Numbered from the stretch's first letter, positions 36,787 through 48,036 are shown. The stretch: 64,000 nucleotides of DNA from Dinoroseobacter shibae DFL 12 = DSM 16493 (GCF_000018145.1 NC_009952.1:620001-684000), one strand, 5' to 3'. Notes: generated from the letters alone by a model not told the origin. Translations and numbers: made by a program.

Positions 36787-36988
36787 CATGGGTGGTCCGC
36801 GCGCCCGGTCGCGTCGATTTCGCCTCCGACACGGGGCTGATTTTTTGTTTTTTGCTCGCGGCGGCATACTTCCTCGTGAAATGGAGTGATGCAGGCTTGA
36901 AAGACGGGGCGGTCGCTCTTTAGCTTGAAGCACTGGGCGCGTGGCCGCGTCGCGCGCCGGGTTACCCAAGAGGTTCAGGAGGACATTC

Positions 36989-38890
36989 ATGCGAAAGCCA
37001 CAGGTGCGAGCAGCCGACAGACCCTGGATCACCCGCCGATACGGCCCGACCCTGAGCGGTCTGGCGCTCGGCATGGCGCTTGCGCTGGCGGCGCTGCCCG
37101 CGCGGGCGGAAATGATCACCTCCCACGGCATCTCGACCTTCGGCGATCTGAAATACCCTGCCGATTTTCCGCATCTGGACTATGTGACCCCGGACGCACC
37201 CAAGGGCGGCGAGATGTCGGTCTGGGCCTTCGGATCGTTCGACTCGATGAACCCCTACACGCTCAAGGGCCGCGCGGCGGGCCTGTCCAACGTGTTCTTC
37301 GAAAGCCTGCTCACCGGCACCGCGGACGAGATCGGCGCGGCCTATTGCCTGCTGTGTGAGAGCCTGACCTATCCCGAGGACCGCTCGGAAGTGACCTTCA
37401 CCTTGCGCGAGGGCATCACGTTTTCCGACGGCACGCCCCTGACCGCGCAAGACGTGGTGTTTTCCTACGAGATCCTGCTGACCAAGGGCCTGCCGTCCTT
37501 CCGGGCGCAGCTGGCCCAGAAGGTCGAGAGCGCCGAGGCCTTGGACGACCGTACGGTCCGCTTCGTGTTCAAGGAGGGCATTCCCACCCGCGATCTGATC
37601 TCGGACGTGGGCGCGCTGCCGGTGTTTTCCGAGGATTTCTACACCGCGAACGACCGGGACTTCGAAGAGACCTCGCTGGAGCCGCTGGTCGGATCGGGGC
37701 CCTACGTTCTGGGCCGGATGGATGTGGGCCAGACGGTGGTTTACGAGCGCAATCCGGCGTACTGGGGCGCGGACCTGCCGATCAATATCGGCCGCAACAA
37801 TTTCGACGCCATCCGGATCGAGTATTACGCCGACTACAACGCGGCCTTCGAGGGGTTCAAGGGCGGCACCTATACCTTCCGCAACGAGGCGTCTTCGAAG
37901 ATCTGGGCCACTGGGTACGATTTTCCGGCGGTGGCCGAAGGGTCGGTCATTAAGGCCGAATTGCCCAACGGATCCAAGGCCACGGGTCAGGCTTGGGTGT
38001 TCAACCTGCGCCGCCCGCAATTCCAGGATCCGCGCGTGCGCGAAGCCTTGGGCATGATGTTCAATTTCGAGTGGTCGAACGAGACGCTTTTCTACGGCAT
38101 CTACGACTATGTCGACAGTTTCTGGGACAATTCCGAGCTGGAGGCGACGGGCCTGCCGACCGAGGCCGAGATCGCGATCCTGCAACCGCTGGTGGACGAG
38201 GGGCTGCTCGCGCCGGAGATCCTGACCTCCGAGCCGTTCAGCTTCCCGCGCTCCGGCGCGCGGCAGCTCGATCGCGGCAACCTGCGGGCGGCGTCGGCGC
38301 TGCTGGACGAGGCGGGCTGGGTCGTCGGCGATGACGGGTTGCGGCGCAAGAACGGACAGACCCTGAGCGTCGAATTCCTCAACGACAGCCAGACCTTCGA
38401 CCGGGTGATCAATCCTTACGTCGAGAACCTCAAGCGGTTGGGCGTCGATGCCCGCCACACGCGGATCGACAATGCGCAGATGACCCTGCGGGAGCGGCCG
38501 CCGGAGTATGATTTCGACATGGTCACGACCTTCATGGCGACCGATTACATCCCCGGCAGCGGGCTGAGGCAGTATTTCGGCTCCGAGACCGCCGATACCT
38601 CCACCTTCAACAAGATGGGCCTGCAATCGGAGGCGATCGACCGGCTGATCGAGGTTGTGCTCGCCGCGCAAAGCCAGGAAGAGTTGACCACGGCGGTCCA
38701 TGCGCTCGACCGTGCGCTGCGGGCCGAGAAGTTCTGGGTGCCGCAATGGAACAAGAACACCCATACGGTGGCCTATTACGACATGTACGAGCATCCCGAG
38801 ACCCTGCCGCCCTTTGCCCTGGGCAACCTGGATTTCTGGTGGTTCAACGCCGAGAAGGCCGAGGCCCTGCGCGCGAAGGGCGCGTTGTAA
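36989..38890 (+). CDS. yejA: peptide ABC transporter substrate-binding protein (YejA-like)
   Basis: This 633-residue periplasmic family-5 solute-binding protein has a signal peptide of about 41 residues ([16 protein letters not shown]). [19 protein letters not shown] is the SBP_bac_5 hallmark, and [21 protein letters not shown] and [18 protein letters not shown] fit the Yej subgroup. It feeds peptides (in other bacteria also microcin C) to the YejBEF translocator encoded just downstream. AGGAGG lies 6 bases before the ATG. The four genes form one operon with gaps of 4, 1 and -4 bp. Confidence 0.92.
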   Translation: MRKPQVRAADRPWITRRYGPTLSGLALGMALALAALPARAEMITSHGISTFGDLKYPADFPHLDYVTPDAPKGGEMSVWAFGSFDSMNPYTLKGRAAGLSNVFFESLLTGTADEIGAAYCLLCESLTYPEDRSEVTFTLREGITFSDGTPLTAQDVVFSYEILLTKGLPSFRAQLAQKVESAEALDDRTVRFVFKEGIPTRDLISDVGALPVFSEDFYTANDRDFEETSLEPLVGSGPYVLGRMDVGQTVVYERNPAYWGADLPINIGRNNFDAIRIEYYADYNAAFEGFKGGTYTFRNEASSKIWATGYDFPAVAEGSVIKAELPNGSKATGQAWVFNLRRPQFQDPRVREALGMMFNFEWSNETLFYGIYDYVDSFWDNSELEATGLPTEAEIAILQPLVDEGLLAPEILTSEPFSFPRSGARQLDRGNLRAASALLDEAGWVVGDDGLRRKNGQTLSVEFLNDSQTFDRVINPYVENLKRLGVDARHTRIDNAQMTLRERPPEYDFDMVTTFMATDYIPGSGLRQYFGSETADTSTFNKMGLQSEAIDRLIEVVLAAQSQEELTTAVHALDRALRAEKFWVPQWNKNTHTVAYYDMYEHPETLPPFALGNLDFWWFNAEKAEALRAKGAL

Positions 38891-38894
38891 GCCC

Positions 38895-39992
38895 ATGGGC
38901 GCCTATATCCTGCGCCGCCTGGCGCTGATCATTCCCACGCTGTTCGGCATCATGCTGATCAACTTCGCGCTGACGCAGTTCGTCCCCGGCGGCCCGGTGG
39001 AGCAGGTGCTGGCGCAGCTCGACGGGGGCGGGGACGTGTTCCAGAACATCGCCGGGGGCGGCGATGCGGGCGGGGATGTGGGCGCGGGCGCGGCCTCTTC
39101 GGGCGATGACCGGTACCTCGGCTCCCGGGGCCTGCCGCCGGAATTCATCGCCGAGCTGGAGGCGCAATTCGGCTTCGACAAGCCGCCCCATATCCGGTTT
39201 TTAAACATGATGTGGGACTACATGCGGTTCGATTTCGGAGAGAGTTATTTCCGGTCCATTTCCGTGGTGGACCTGGTGCTGGAAAAGATGCCGGTCTCGA
39301 TCACGCTCGGGCTGTGGTCGACGCTGATCGCCTACATGGTGTCGATCCCCCTGGGCATCCGGAAGGCGGTGCGGGACGGGTCGAGTTTCGATACCTGGAC
39401 CTCTGGGCTGATCATCGTGGCCTATGCGATCCCCGGGTTTCTGTTCGCGATCCTGCTGCTGGTGCTGTTCGCGGGGGGCTCCTATTTCCAGATCTTCCCG
39501 CTGCGCGGCCTGACCTCGGACAATTTCGACGAGCTGAGCCTGATCGGCAAGGTCGGCGATTACCTGTGGCACATCACGCTGCCGGTGCTGGCCTCGACCA
39601 TCTCGGCCTTTGCGACGCTGACGCTGCTGACCAAGAACAGCTTTCTGGACGAGATCAAGAAGCAATACGTGATCACCGCCAAGGCCAAGGGGCTGGCGGA
39701 GAACCAGGTGCTCTATGGCCATGTGTTCCGCAACGCGATGCTGATCGTGATCGCGGGATTCCCGGCGGTGTTCGTGTCGGTCTTCTTCGGCGGCTCGCTG
39801 ATCATCGAGACGATCTTCAGCCTCGACGGGCTCGGGCGGCTCGGGTTCGAGGCGGCGGTGGCGCGGGATTACCCGGTGATCTTCGGCACGCTGTTCGTGT
39901 TCGGGTTGATCGGGCTGCTGATGGGGCTGGTGTCGGACCTGATGTATGTGTGGATCGATCCGCGCATCGACTTCGCGACGCGGGAGACCTGA
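38895..39992 (+). CDS. yejB: peptide ABC transporter permease (YejB-like)
   Basis: This 365-residue inner-membrane permease has the N-terminal helix [21 protein letters not shown] long glycine/aspartate-rich periplasmic loop follows (about 40-75). The BPD_transp_1 core has the ATPase-docking loop [20 protein letters not shown] and ends [21 protein letters not shown]. It pairs with YejE in the membrane. It starts 4 bp after yejA. Confidence 0.92.
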   Translation: MGAYILRRLALIIPTLFGIMLINFALTQFVPGGPVEQVLAQLDGGGDVFQNIAGGGDAGGDVGAGAASSGDDRYLGSRGLPPEFIAELEAQFGFDKPPHIRFLNMMWDYMRFDFGESYFRSISVVDLVLEKMPVSITLGLWSTLIAYMVSIPLGIRKAVRDGSSFDTWTSGLIIVAYAIPGFLFAILLLVLFAGGSYFQIFPLRGLTSDNFDELSLIGKVGDYLWHITLPVLASTISAFATLTLLTKNSFLDEIKKQYVITAKAKGLAENQVLYGHVFRNAMLIVIAGFPAVFVSVFFGGSLIIETIFSLDGLGRLGFEAAVARDYPVIFGTLFVFGLIGLLMGLVSDLMYVWIDPRIDFATRET

Positions 39993-39993
39993 G

Positions 39994-41172
39994 ATGGCAC
40001 TGGCCGAAGAGACCCGCCCCGATCCGGCCGCCCCGCCGGTCTATGTGCCCGAAGAAAAGAAGCGCTTCGGCCTCTCGCCCCTGGGCCAGCGCCGCTGGCG
40101 GAATTTCAAGGCGAACCGGCGGGCCTACTGGTCGCTGATCATTTTCGGGACGCTGTTCGTGCTGTCGCTTTTTGCGGAACTGATCGCCAACGACAAGCCG
40201 ATCATCGTCAGCTACCAGGGGGAGTGGCACTTCCCGGTGGCGCAATTCTATCCCGAGACCGCGTTCGGCGGAGATTTCCGCACCGAGGCCGTCTACCGCG
40301 ATGCGGAAGTGCAATGCCTGATCATATCGGGCGGGCTCGAGGACTGCTTCGACGACCCGGAGGGGATCATCGAGGATGCGCAGGATGGCGAGGTGCTGGG
40401 GCAGGAGATCGACAAGGGCTGGCTGCTCTGGCCGCTGATCCCCTACAGTTTCGACACGATCAACGACATTCAGGGCACGGCACCGTCCGCGCCCGATGCC
40501 AATCACTGGCTCGGCACCGATGACACCGCGCGCGACGTGCTGGCGCGGGTGATCTACGGCTTCCGGTTGTCGGTGGCCTTCGCGCTGGTGGTGACGTTCC
40601 TGACCTCGGTGATCGGGATCGCCGCCGGGGCGGTGCAGGGGTATTTCGGCGGGCTCACGGACCTCTTGTTCCAGCGGATCATCGAGCTGTGGGGCGCGAC
40701 GCCGAGCCTCTATATCATCATCATCGTCGCCGCGATCTTCCAGATGAACTTCTGGCTCTTGGTGTTCCTGATGGTGCTGTTCGGCTGGACGGCCCTTGTC
40801 GGCGTGGTGCGGGCGGAATTCCTGCGGGCGCGGAACTTCGAATACGTGCGCGCGGCGCGGGCGCTGGGTGTTTCGAACGTGGTGATCATGTTCCGCCACG
40901 TGCTGCCCAACGCCATGGTGGCCACGGTCACCATGCTGCCCTTCATCGTCACGGGCACGGTGGCCTCGCTGGCCACGCTCGACTTTCTGGGCTTCGGCCT
41001 GCCGTCCTCGGCGCCGTCGCTGGGCGAGTTGACGCTCCAGGCGAAACAGAACCTGCAGGCGCCCTGGCTCGGCTTCACGGCGTTCTTCACCTTCGCGATC
41101 ATGCTGTCGCTCATGGTCTTCGTCTTCGAGGGCATCCGTGACGCGTTCGACCCCAGAAAGACCTTCTCATGA
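39994..41172 (+). CDS. yejE: peptide ABC transporter permease (YejE-like)
   Basis: This is the second permease (392 residues). The N-terminal cytoplasmic stretch has PLGQRRWRNFKANRRAYWSL, and the first helix follows. A large periplasmic insertion (about 65-160) contains the two cysteines in VQCLI and LEDCF. The transport core has FEYVRAARALGVSNVVIM as the EAA loop and LDFLGFGLPSSAPSLGELT. It overlaps yejF by 4 bp (ATGA). Confidence 0.92.
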   Translation: MALAEETRPDPAAPPVYVPEEKKRFGLSPLGQRRWRNFKANRRAYWSLIIFGTLFVLSLFAELIANDKPIIVSYQGEWHFPVAQFYPETAFGGDFRTEAVYRDAEVQCLIISGGLEDCFDDPEGIIEDAQDGEVLGQEIDKGWLLWPLIPYSFDTINDIQGTAPSAPDANHWLGTDDTARDVLARVIYGFRLSVAFALVVTFLTSVIGIAAGAVQGYFGGLTDLLFQRIIELWGATPSLYIIIIVAAIFQMNFWLLVFLMVLFGWTALVGVVRAEFLRARNFEYVRAARALGVSNVVIMFRHVLPNAMVATVTMLPFIVTGTVASLATLDFLGFGLPSSAPSLGELTLQAKQNLQAPWLGFTAFFTFAIMLSLMVFVFEGIRDAFDPRKTFS

Positions 41173-42770
41173 GCGATGCGGTTCTGCAGGTGCGCAACCT
41201 GCGCGTGGGATTCCGGCAGGACGGGCAGGTGACCGAGGCCGTGAAGGGCGTGAGCTTCGACGTGGCCCAGGGCGAGACCGTGGCCCTAGTGGGCGAGAGC
41301 GGGTCGGGAAAGTCGGTGACCGCGCTCAGCACCGTGTCGCTCCTGCCGGATTCGGCGGAGGTGTCGGGATCCATCACCTATGCCGGGACCGAGATGGTCG
41401 GCGCGCCGGAGCGGGACTTGCGCCGGGTGCGCGGCAACGATGTCAGCTTCATCTTCCAGGAGCCGATGACCTCGCTCAACCCGCTGCACCCTCTGGAGAA
41501 GCAGATCACCGAGAGCCTGACGCTCCATCAGGGGCTGACCGGCGACGCGGCCCGGGCGCGGGTGATCGAGTTGCTGGAAAAGGTCGGGATCCGCGATGCC
41601 GAAAGCCGGTTGGGGGCGTATCCGCACCAGCTCTCCGGTGGGCAGCGCCAGCGGGTGATGATCGCCATGGCGCTGGCCAACGGGCCGGATTTGCTGATCG
41701 CGGACGAGCCGACCACGGCGCTCGACGTGACGATCCAGGCGCAGATCCTCGATCTGCTGGCGGATCTGAAAGAGGCAGAGGGGATGAGCCTTCTGTTCAT
41801 CACCCATGACCTGACCATCGTGCGGCGGATCGCGGACCGGGTCTGCGTGATGCAGGGCGGCGAGATCGTCGAGACCGGCCCCACGGCGGAGATCTTCGCC
41901 AACCCGCAGCATCCCTATACCCGCAAGCTACTGGCGGCGGAGCCGTCGGGCCAGCCCGACCCGGTGCCCGAGGACGCGCCCGTGGTGGCCGAGACCGACA
42001 GCCTGAAGGTGTGGTTTCCGATCCAGCGCGGCATCCTGCGGCGCACGGTCGGCCATGTGAAGGCGGTCAACAACGCGACGCTGAACGTGCGCGCGGGCGA
42101 GACCCTGGGCGTGGTCGGCGAGAGCGGGTCGGGCAAGACCACGCTGGCGCTCGCCATCCTGCGGCTGATCTCGTCGGAGGGGCGGATCGTCTATGCGGGC
42201 GAGAACATCCAGGGCTGGAAATCCCGCGACCTGCGCCGGTTGCGCAAGGACATGCAGGTGGTGTTCCAGGACCCTTACGGGAGCCTCAGCCCGCGCATGA
42301 CCATCGCCCAGATCATCGCCGAGGGGCTGGGGGTGCACGGGCTGGAGCCGGGGGCCGACCCGCGCCGGATGGTGGCGGAGATCCTGGTGGAAGTGGGCCT
42401 CGACCCGGCCATGATGGACCGCTATCCGCACGAGTTTTCCGGCGGGCAGCGGCAGCGGATCGCGATTGCGCGCGCCATGATCCTGCGGCCCAAGCTGGTG
42501 GTTCTGGACGAGCCGACCTCGGCGCTCGACATGACGGTGCAGGTCCAGATCGTGGAGCTTCTGCGCGCGTTGCAGCGGAAATACGGGCTGGCCTATATCT
42601 TCATCTCTCACGACCTGAAGGTGGTGCGCGCGCTGAGCCACAAGGTGATCGTGATGCGCCAGGGTGACGTGGTGGAGATGGGCGAGGGCCGGCAGATCTT
42701 CGAGCGGCCCCGGTCGGACTATACCAAGCAGTTGCTGGCGGCGGCGTTCATGGATCGTGGTGCGGCCTGA
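41169..42770 (+). CDS. yejF: peptide ABC transporter dual ATP-binding protein (YejF-like)
   Basis: The 533-residue protein contains two complete ABC ATPase domains, so one chain energises the YejBE pore. The first has Walker [10 protein letters not shown] near 38-46 and signature [12 protein letters not shown] near 157. The second has GESGSGKTT near 317 and [15 protein letters not shown] near 422. Walker B motifs are [12 protein letters not shown] and [12 protein letters not shown]. The Opp/Dpp-type C-terminal extension is present after domain 1 ([14 protein letters not shown]). It is the last gene of the operon; a palindromic repeat follows. Confidence 0.93.
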   Translation: MSDAVLQVRNLRVGFRQDGQVTEAVKGVSFDVAQGETVALVGESGSGKSVTALSTVSLLPDSAEVSGSITYAGTEMVGAPERDLRRVRGNDVSFIFQEPMTSLNPLHPLEKQITESLTLHQGLTGDAARARVIELLEKVGIRDAESRLGAYPHQLSGGQRQRVMIAMALANGPDLLIADEPTTALDVTIQAQILDLLADLKEAEGMSLLFITHDLTIVRRIADRVCVMQGGEIVETGPTAEIFANPQHPYTRKLLAAEPSGQPDPVPEDAPVVAETDSLKVWFPIQRGILRRTVGHVKAVNNATLNVRAGETLGVVGESGSGKTTLALAILRLISSEGRIVYAGENIQGWKSRDLRRLRKDMQVVFQDPYGSLSPRMTIAQIIAEGLGVHGLEPGADPRRMVAEILVEVGLDPAMMDRYPHEFSGGQRQRIAIARAMILRPKLVVLDEPTSALDMTVQVQIVELLRALQRKYGLAYIFISHDLKVVRALSHKVIVMRQGDVVEMGEGRQIFERPRSDYTKQLLAAAFMDRGAA

Positions 42771-42803
42771 GGCGGCACGCGTGACTTTGCGGGCGGGGCG
42801 GGG

Positions 42804-42894
42804 AGGTTTTGCGCCGTGCTGCGCACGTCGCCCGGGGCGAGAGGGGCCAGCCCCTCTCGTGCTCTCCCCGGGATATTTCCAGACTTGAGAAAGG
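42804..42894 (-). repeat. dispersed palindromic repeat, copy 2 (inverted)
   Basis: Read on the minus strand, this ~90-bp element begins CCTTTCTCAAGTCTGGAAAT and matches 30531-30620 with about six differences. The central hairpin CGAGAGGGG-CCAG-CCCCTCTCG is conserved; one paired end carries a change. It again lies between convergent genes (yejF and hemN), 12.2 kb from copy 1. Confidence 0.85.
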
Positions 42895-42947
42895 TTCGGG
42901 CGCATCCCCGATGCGCGGGACGCAACTGAGGCGCGCGTCAGCTGCGG

Positions 42948-44309
42948 TCAGGTGGCGACCGAGTGGCTGCCTGCCGGGGCCTCGTAGCGGTCGAAGGCCC
43001 TTGCAATCATCCGGGTCAGGGGGCGTGCATCGGGGGGGATACGGAAGCTGAGTGCCCCGCTGTCGAGCTCGACCATACCGCCGAATTGCTCTTGTGCGGC
43101 GCGGAACAGGGCGGTGATCCGGGCCTCGGGCACCTTGAACACGCGGACCAGTTCCCGGCCATCCACGGCGAAATCGCACATGATCATCTCGATCATTCGC
43201 GCCCGCATCGCATCGTCCCCGGCAAAGTCGTGGCCCCGCACCGTGGCGAAGCCGCCTGCGCGGATGGCCTTCTGGTACTGGGCGGTGCCGCTGGCGTTCT
43301 GGGCGTAGCCTTGCGGGAAGCGCGAGATCGCCGAGGCGCCGAGGCCGATCAGAACGGTTGCGGAATCGTCCGTGTAGCCCTGGAAATTCCGATGCAGGCG
43401 CCGTTCGGCGGCGGCCACGGCGAGCCCGTCTCCCTGGTGCGCGAAATGGTCGATACCGATCTCGGCGTAGTTGTCCCAGCGGAACAGGCGGCGGGCGGTT
43501 TCGAACAGGTCGAGCCGGGCCTCCGGGGTGGGCAGCGCCTCGTTCGGGATCAGGTTCTGGCGCCGGGCCATCCAGGGCACATGGGCGTAGCCATAGAGGG
43601 CGACCCGGTCCGGTTGCAGCGACAGCAGCTTCTGTACCGACTCGGTGATCTTCACCGGTGTCTGGAAGGGCAGGCCATAAAGGATGTCGGTGTTCAGGCT
43701 TCGGATGCCGCGGTCGCGCAGGTCCATCACCACCGCCTCGGTCACTTCGAATCGCTGTTCGCGTCCGATCGCCTTCTGGATGTCCGGGTCGAAATCCTGC
43801 ACCCCGATCGAGGCGCGGTTCATGCCCGCGGCGGCCAGCGCGTCGAGGCGGGCGGCGTCGATCTCGTTCGGGTCGATCTCGACCGAGAATTCCGCCCGGT
43901 CGGTGGTGGGCGCCAGGGCGAACATCGCCTCGGCCAGCCGCGTCACCAGGTCCGGCGCGAGCAGGGTCGGTGTGCCGCCCCCCCAATGGATGCGCGACAG
44001 GCGGACACCTTCGGGCAGCGCCGCGCGCAGCAGGGCGATTTCAGCCAGCAGGGTATCGACATAGGCGCGCACCGGCGCGTCGCTCTGGGTGCCTTGGGTG
44101 CGGCAGGCGCAGAACCAGCACAGGCGGCGACAAAACGGCACATGCGCGTAGAGGGAAATCTCGCTCCCCGGGGGGATCGCCTGGATCCAGGCCGTGAAAT
44201 CCCTTGGCCGGGTGGCCTGCGAGAAATGGGTCGCCGTGGGATAGCTCGTGTACCGTGGAACGCGAGTGTCAAAAAGCCCGTAGCGCGCAAGTTGCGTTTT
44301 GGGTGTCAT
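42948..44309 (-). CDS. hemN: oxygen-independent coproporphyrinogen III oxidase
   Basis: The 453-residue radical-SAM enzyme decarboxylates coproporphyrinogen III to protoporphyrinogen IX without O2. RVPRYTSYPTATHF opens it. The iron-sulfur site C60-x3-C64-x2-C67 is followed by ACRT, and IHWGGGTPTLL and ASIGVQDFDPDIQKAIGR bind SAM and substrate. The start ATG at 44309 is conserved in context; longer starts are not. It is divergent from fnrL with one FNR box between them, centred 41.5 bp before its ATG. This is the same arrangement as hemZ in Rhodobacter. Confidence 0.94.
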   Translation of the reverse strand: MTPKTQLARYGLFDTRVPRYTSYPTATHFSQATRPRDFTAWIQAIPPGSEISLYAHVPFCRRLCWFCACRTQGTQSDAPVRAYVDTLLAEIALLRAALPEGVRLSRIHWGGGTPTLLAPDLVTRLAEAMFALAPTTDRAEFSVEIDPNEIDAARLDALAAAGMNRASIGVQDFDPDIQKAIGREQRFEVTEAVVMDLRDRGIRSLNTDILYGLPFQTPVKITESVQKLLSLQPDRVALYGYAHVPWMARRQNLIPNEALPTPEARLDLFETARRLFRWDNYAEIGIDHFAHQGDGLAVAAAERRLHRNFQGYTDDSATVLIGLGASAISRFPQGYAQNASGTAQYQKAIRAGGFATVRGHDFAGDDAMRARMIEMIMCDFAVDGRELVRVFKVPEARITALFRAAQEQFGGMVELDSGALSFRIPPDARPLTRMIARAFDRYEAPAGSHSVAT

Positions 44310-44343
44310 GCGACTACGGTGAGGTATCTGCGCATACGCGTCC

Positions 44344-44357
44344 TTGACCCAGATCAA
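44344..44357. promoter_or_regulatory. FNR box shared by hemN and fnrL
   Basis: TTGAC-CCAG-ATCAA matches the FNR consensus TTGAT-N4-ATCAA at 9 of 10 positions. It lies in the 52-bp gap between the divergent hemN and fnrL starts, ending 5 bp before the fnrL ATG. The position fits activation of hemN and repression of fnrL by FnrL itself. Confidence 0.85.
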
Positions 44358-44361
44358 TCCA

Positions 44362-45111
44362 ATGCCGGCCACCAGCCAAGCCATTCAAATCAGTAAAGAC
44401 TGTAGCGATTGCCCGATCCGCTACCGTGCTGTCTGCGCGCGGTGCGAGACCGACGAGATGGAATTGCTGGAAAGCATGAAGTACTACCGCGATTTCGAGG
44501 CGGGACAGACCATCGTCTGGGCGGGGGATGAGTTGAATTTCGTGGCCTCCGTGGTCGACGGGATCGCCTCGCTCAGCCAGACCATGGAGGACGGGCGGCG
44601 CCAGATGGTCGGGCTTCTGCTGCCTTCGGATTTCCTGGGTCGGCCCGGGCGTACCATCGCAAGCTACGACGTGACTGCGAGCACGGCCGTGACCTTGTGC
44701 TGTTTCCGCCGCGGTCCGTTCGAGCAGATGATGAACACCACCCCCCATATCGCCCAGCGATTGCTGGAAATGACCCTCGACGAGCTGGACGCGGCGCGGG
44801 AGTGGATGCTGCTTTTGGGGCGCAAGACCGCGCGCGAGAAGATCGCCAGCCTGATCGCGATCATCGCCCGGCGCAACGCCGCCATTGCCCAGCACGACCA
44901 CAGAAGTGCCTTCACCTTCGAGTTGCCGATGACCCGGGAGGCCATGGCCGATTACCTCGGCCTGACGCTGGAGACCGTGTCGCGGCAGGTCTCGGCGCTC
45001 AAGCGCGACGGCGTGATCGAGCTGCGCGGCAAGCGCGAAGTGACCATTCCGGATTTCTTCCGGCTGATGGACGAAACCGGCGATGACGCCGATGGTGGCC
45101 CGCTGGTCTGA
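44362..45111 (+). CDS. fnrL: oxygen-sensing transcriptional regulator FnrL
   Basis: This is a 249-residue CRP/FNR-family regulator. Its predicted [4Fe-4S] ligands are C14, C17 and C25 in the N terminus (CSDCPIRYRAVCARC) with C113 in the effector domain (TLCCF), the same spacing as Rhodobacter FnrL. The HTH recognition helix ETVSRQ (about 204-209) keeps the E..SR residues that read TTGA half-sites. When oxygen is low the dimer should bind the boxes at 44344, 45340 and 49138. The start is ATG 44362; a TTG inside the FNR box (44344) is in frame but unlikely. Confidence 0.93.
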   Translation: MPATSQAIQISKDCSDCPIRYRAVCARCETDEMELLESMKYYRDFEAGQTIVWAGDELNFVASVVDGIASLSQTMEDGRRQMVGLLLPSDFLGRPGRTIASYDVTASTAVTLCCFRRGPFEQMMNTTPHIAQRLLEMTLDELDAAREWMLLLGRKTAREKIASLIAIIARRNAAIAQHDHRSAFTFELPMTREAMADYLGLTLETVSRQVSALKRDGVIELRGKREVTIPDFFRLMDETGDDADGGPLV

Positions 45112-45339
45112 CCGGCCGGAGGGGGCGTGTCGCTCCGCTGATTCTCAGTTTGTTCCCGTAGCGTCACGCGGCCCGGCTGCATCTGTGGCACGCTGCGCGT
45201 TCGGGGCGCCTTGGGCGATCGCGTTGCATCGCGGGGTGGGGGCGACCCTTCAAAACCCCTGAAAAACAACCGAATTCCGTTTCTACGACTAAAGTACGCA
45301 TGTCTGTGCGCAGGTCTTTTTCGGTCCCCGCCGCGCTCT

Positions 45340-45353
45340 TTGACATGGATCAA
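45340..45353 (+). promoter_or_regulatory. FNR box upstream of ccoNOQP
   Basis: TTGAC-ATGG-ATCAA lies 95 bp before the ccoN ATG within the 337-bp gap after fnrL (45112-45448). A CATAAT at 45387-45392 could serve as -10. The rest of the gap shows no open frame with coding character and no clear terminator for fnrL. Confidence 0.85.
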
Positions 45354-45448
45354 TGAGCCTCTTCCCGGAAACCCGCATGAAAACCCCATAATTAACGCCG
45401 AGGTGTCCCGCGAGTCGGTCACACGTACGGAAAACGAAGGGACGATCA

Positions 45449-47050
45449 ATGTGGGACTACGTTAAAATCGTACTGCTTGGTCTGGTCGCTCTGGCAGCTG
45501 CAATCGCTGCCAACTATGCCCGCGATCTGGCCTATCAGGTCCACGCTGTCTTGATCATGCTCATCGCCGGGGGGATGTTCCTCTGGCAGGTGCGCAAGGT
45601 CGACGAACCAAAGACAGTCAATACCAGTGAATACATGGACGATGTCGTGCGGTACGGCGTCGTGGCGACCGCCTTCTGGGGGGTTGTGGGGTTCCTCGCG
45701 GGCACGTTCATCGCGTTCCAGCTCGCCTACCCGCAACTCAACTTCGCCTGGGCGGAAGGATATGCAAATTTCGGGCGCCTGAGACCGCTGCACACCAGTG
45801 CGGTGATTTTCGCGTTTGGGGGCAACGCCCTGATTTGCACATCTTTCTACATCGTGCAGCGCACCTCTGCGGCACGTCTCTGGGGTGGCAATCTCGCCTG
45901 GTTCGTTTTCTGGGGCTACAACCTGTTCATCGTCCTGGCGGCGACGGGCTACCTGCTGGGCGCGACCCAGTCCAAGGAATACGCCGAGCCCGAGTGGTAC
46001 GTGGATATCTGGCTGACCGTTGTCTGGGTGGCCTACCTGGCGGTGTTCCTCGGCACGATCATGAACCGCAAGGAAAAGCACATCTACGTGGCGAACTGGT
46101 TCCTGCTGAGCTTCATCGTCACGGTGGCGATGCTCCATCTCGGCAACAACCTGTCGATCCCGGTGTCGATCTTCGGCTCGCGCTCGGTGCAGCTGTTCTC
46201 GGGTGTGCAGGACGCGATGATGCAGTGGTGGTACGGCCATAACGCGGTGGGCTTCTTCCTGACCGCGGGTTTCCTCGGCATGATGTACTACTTCGTGCCC
46301 AAGCAGGCCGAGCGGCCGGTCTTCAGCTACAAGCTGTCGATCATCCACTTCTGGGCGCTGATCTTCCTGTATATCTGGGCCGGTCCGCACCACCTGCATT
46401 ACACCGCGCTGCCGGACTGGGCCTCGACCCTCGGCATGGTGTTCTCGATCGTGCTGTGGATGCCCAGCTGGGGTGGCATGATCAACGGTCTGATGACGCT
46501 CTCTGGCGCCTGGGACAAACTGCGCACCGACCCGGTGATCCGGATGATGGTGATCTCGATCGGTTTCTACGGCATGTCGACCTTCGAAGGCCCGATGATG
46601 TCGATCCGCGCGGTCAACTCCCTGAGCCACTACACGGACTGGACCATCGGTCACGTGCACTCCGGGGCGCTGGGCTGGAACGGCATGATCACCTTCGGCG
46701 CGCTCTACTTCCTGGTGCCGCGCCTGTGGAACCGCGAGAAGCTCTACAGCCTGACCCTGGTCAGCTGGCACTTCTGGCTCGCGACCATCGGGATCGTCCT
46801 CTATGCCTCGGCCATGTGGGTCACGGGCATCATGGAGGGCCTGATGTGGCGCGAAGTGGATGCGCAGGGCTTCCTCGTGAACTCCTTCGCCGACACCGTG
46901 TCCGCCAAGTTCCCGATGTATGTGGTGCGCGGTCTGGGCGGGGTGCTCTACCTGGCCGGTGCAATCATCATGTGTCTCAACCTGTGGTGGACCGTCACCC
47001 GCGGCTCGGAGAAGAAGTCTCCCGCGGCTGTCGCGACCCCCGCTGAATAA
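45449..47050 (+). CDS. ccoN: cbb3-type cytochrome c oxidase subunit I
   Basis: CcoN (533 residues) is the catalytic subunit with low-spin haem b and the haem b3-CuB centre, reducing O2 and pumping protons. It has about 12-14 transmembrane helices. [19 protein letters not shown] carries a haem-b histidine, [20 protein letters not shown] holds a CuB histidine, and [19 protein letters not shown] carries the paired histidines of the active site. [19 protein letters not shown] carries the late haem ligands. GAAGGGA precedes the ATG. First gene of ccoNOQP, under the FNR box at 45340. Confidence 0.97.
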   Translation: MWDYVKIVLLGLVALAAAIAANYARDLAYQVHAVLIMLIAGGMFLWQVRKVDEPKTVNTSEYMDDVVRYGVVATAFWGVVGFLAGTFIAFQLAYPQLNFAWAEGYANFGRLRPLHTSAVIFAFGGNALICTSFYIVQRTSAARLWGGNLAWFVFWGYNLFIVLAATGYLLGATQSKEYAEPEWYVDIWLTVVWVAYLAVFLGTIMNRKEKHIYVANWFLLSFIVTVAMLHLGNNLSIPVSIFGSRSVQLFSGVQDAMMQWWYGHNAVGFFLTAGFLGMMYYFVPKQAERPVFSYKLSIIHFWALIFLYIWAGPHHLHYTALPDWASTLGMVFSIVLWMPSWGGMINGLMTLSGAWDKLRTDPVIRMMVISIGFYGMSTFEGPMMSIRAVNSLSHYTDWTIGHVHSGALGWNGMITFGALYFLVPRLWNREKLYSLTLVSWHFWLATIGIVLYASAMWVTGIMEGLMWREVDAQGFLVNSFADTVSAKFPMYVVRGLGGVLYLAGAIIMCLNLWWTVTRGSEKKSPAAVATPAE

Positions 47051-47064
47051 GGAGGGACCAGAAA

Positions 47065-47790
47065 ATGGCAATTCTTGACAAGCACAAGGTCCTCGAAAAG
47101 AACGCGACGCTGTTGCTGGTGTTCAGCTTCCTCGTCGTGACGGTCGGCGGGATCGTCGAAATCGCCCCGCTGTTCTACCTGGAGAACACCATCGAGGATG
47201 TGGAGGGCATGCGCCCCTACTCCCCGCTGGAACTGACGGGCCGGGAGATCTACATCCGCGAGGGCTGCTATGTCTGCCATTCGCAGATGATCCGGCCCAT
47301 GCGGGACGAGGTGGAGCGTTACGGCCACTACTCGCTGGCGGCGGAGTCGATGTACGACCACCCGTTCCAGTGGGGGTCCAAGCGGACGGGGCCGGACCTG
47401 GCCCGGGTGGGCGGCCGGTACTCGGATGACTGGCATGTGGATCACCTGATCGATCCGCAGTCGGTCGTGCCGGAGTCGGTGATGCCGAAATACGCCTTCC
47501 TGATGGATCGGGAACTGGATGGAAAATACATCCAGGACCTGCTGGAAACCCACCGCATGGTGGGCGTGCCCTACACGGACGAGATGATCGCCTCCGCCCG
47601 GGCCGACTTCCTGGTGCAGGCCGATCCGGACGGGGACTGGGACGACCTGGTCGCCCGCTATCCCAAGGCCCAGACGCGGAACTTCGACGGTCAGCCCGAG
47701 TTGACCGAAATGGATGCGCTCATCGCCTATCTGCAGATGCTTGGCACGCTGGTCGATTTCTCGACCTTCCAGGCCGATGCAAGTCGCTAA
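47065..47790 (+). CDS. ccoO: cbb3-type cytochrome c oxidase subunit II (mono-haem)
   Basis: CcoO (241 residues) is a membrane-anchored cytochrome c that passes electrons to CcoN. An N-terminal helix ([20 protein letters not shown]) is followed by the haem site CYVCH at 68-72, HSQMIRP, and the conserved [20 protein letters not shown]. It starts 14 bp after ccoN with AAGGAGGGA. Confidence 0.97.
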   Translation: MAILDKHKVLEKNATLLLVFSFLVVTVGGIVEIAPLFYLENTIEDVEGMRPYSPLELTGREIYIREGCYVCHSQMIRPMRDEVERYGHYSLAAESMYDHPFQWGSKRTGPDLARVGGRYSDDWHVDHLIDPQSVVPESVMPKYAFLMDRELDGKYIQDLLETHRMVGVPYTDEMIASARADFLVQADPDGDWDDLVARYPKAQTRNFDGQPELTEMDALIAYLQMLGTLVDFSTFQADASR

Positions 47791-47802
47791 GGAGGACGCC
47801 TC

Positions 47803-48036
47803 ATGGAAGAGACAGTTACGATCCTTCAACAGGTCAAGGACAACTTCACCCTGGTGTTCCTGTTCAGCGTGTTCGTCGGAGTGGTCCTCTGGGCCCTCCG
47901 GCCGGGCAGCAAGGCGACACACAAGGATGTGGCCAACATCCCATTCCGTCACGAGGATAAACCCGCCACGGACCGCCCTTCCGGCCTGCCAGAGGTCAGC
48001 GAGCGGATCGCCCAGTTCAAGGAGGCGCGGCTATGA
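47803..48036 (+). CDS. ccoQ: cbb3-type cytochrome c oxidase subunit CcoQ
   Basis: This is a small 77-residue protein with one transmembrane helix ([21 protein letters not shown]) and a polar tail. The tail has [13 protein letters not shown], typical of CcoQ/FixQ. It stabilises the oxidase and, in Rhodobacter, takes part in signal relay. AAGGAGGA precedes the ATG. It overlaps ccoP by 4 bp. Confidence 0.93.
   Translation: MEETVTILQQVKDNFTLVFLFSVFVGVVLWALRPGSKATHKDVANIPFRHEDKPATDRPSGLPEVSERIAQFKEARL

Noticed and set aside
36795-36923. Possible small membrane protein (hydrophobic GLIFCFLLAAAYFLVKW) after the cytochrome c terminator
   Set aside because: No ribosome-binding site or good start codon, and no context support; it may be coding but cannot be claimed.
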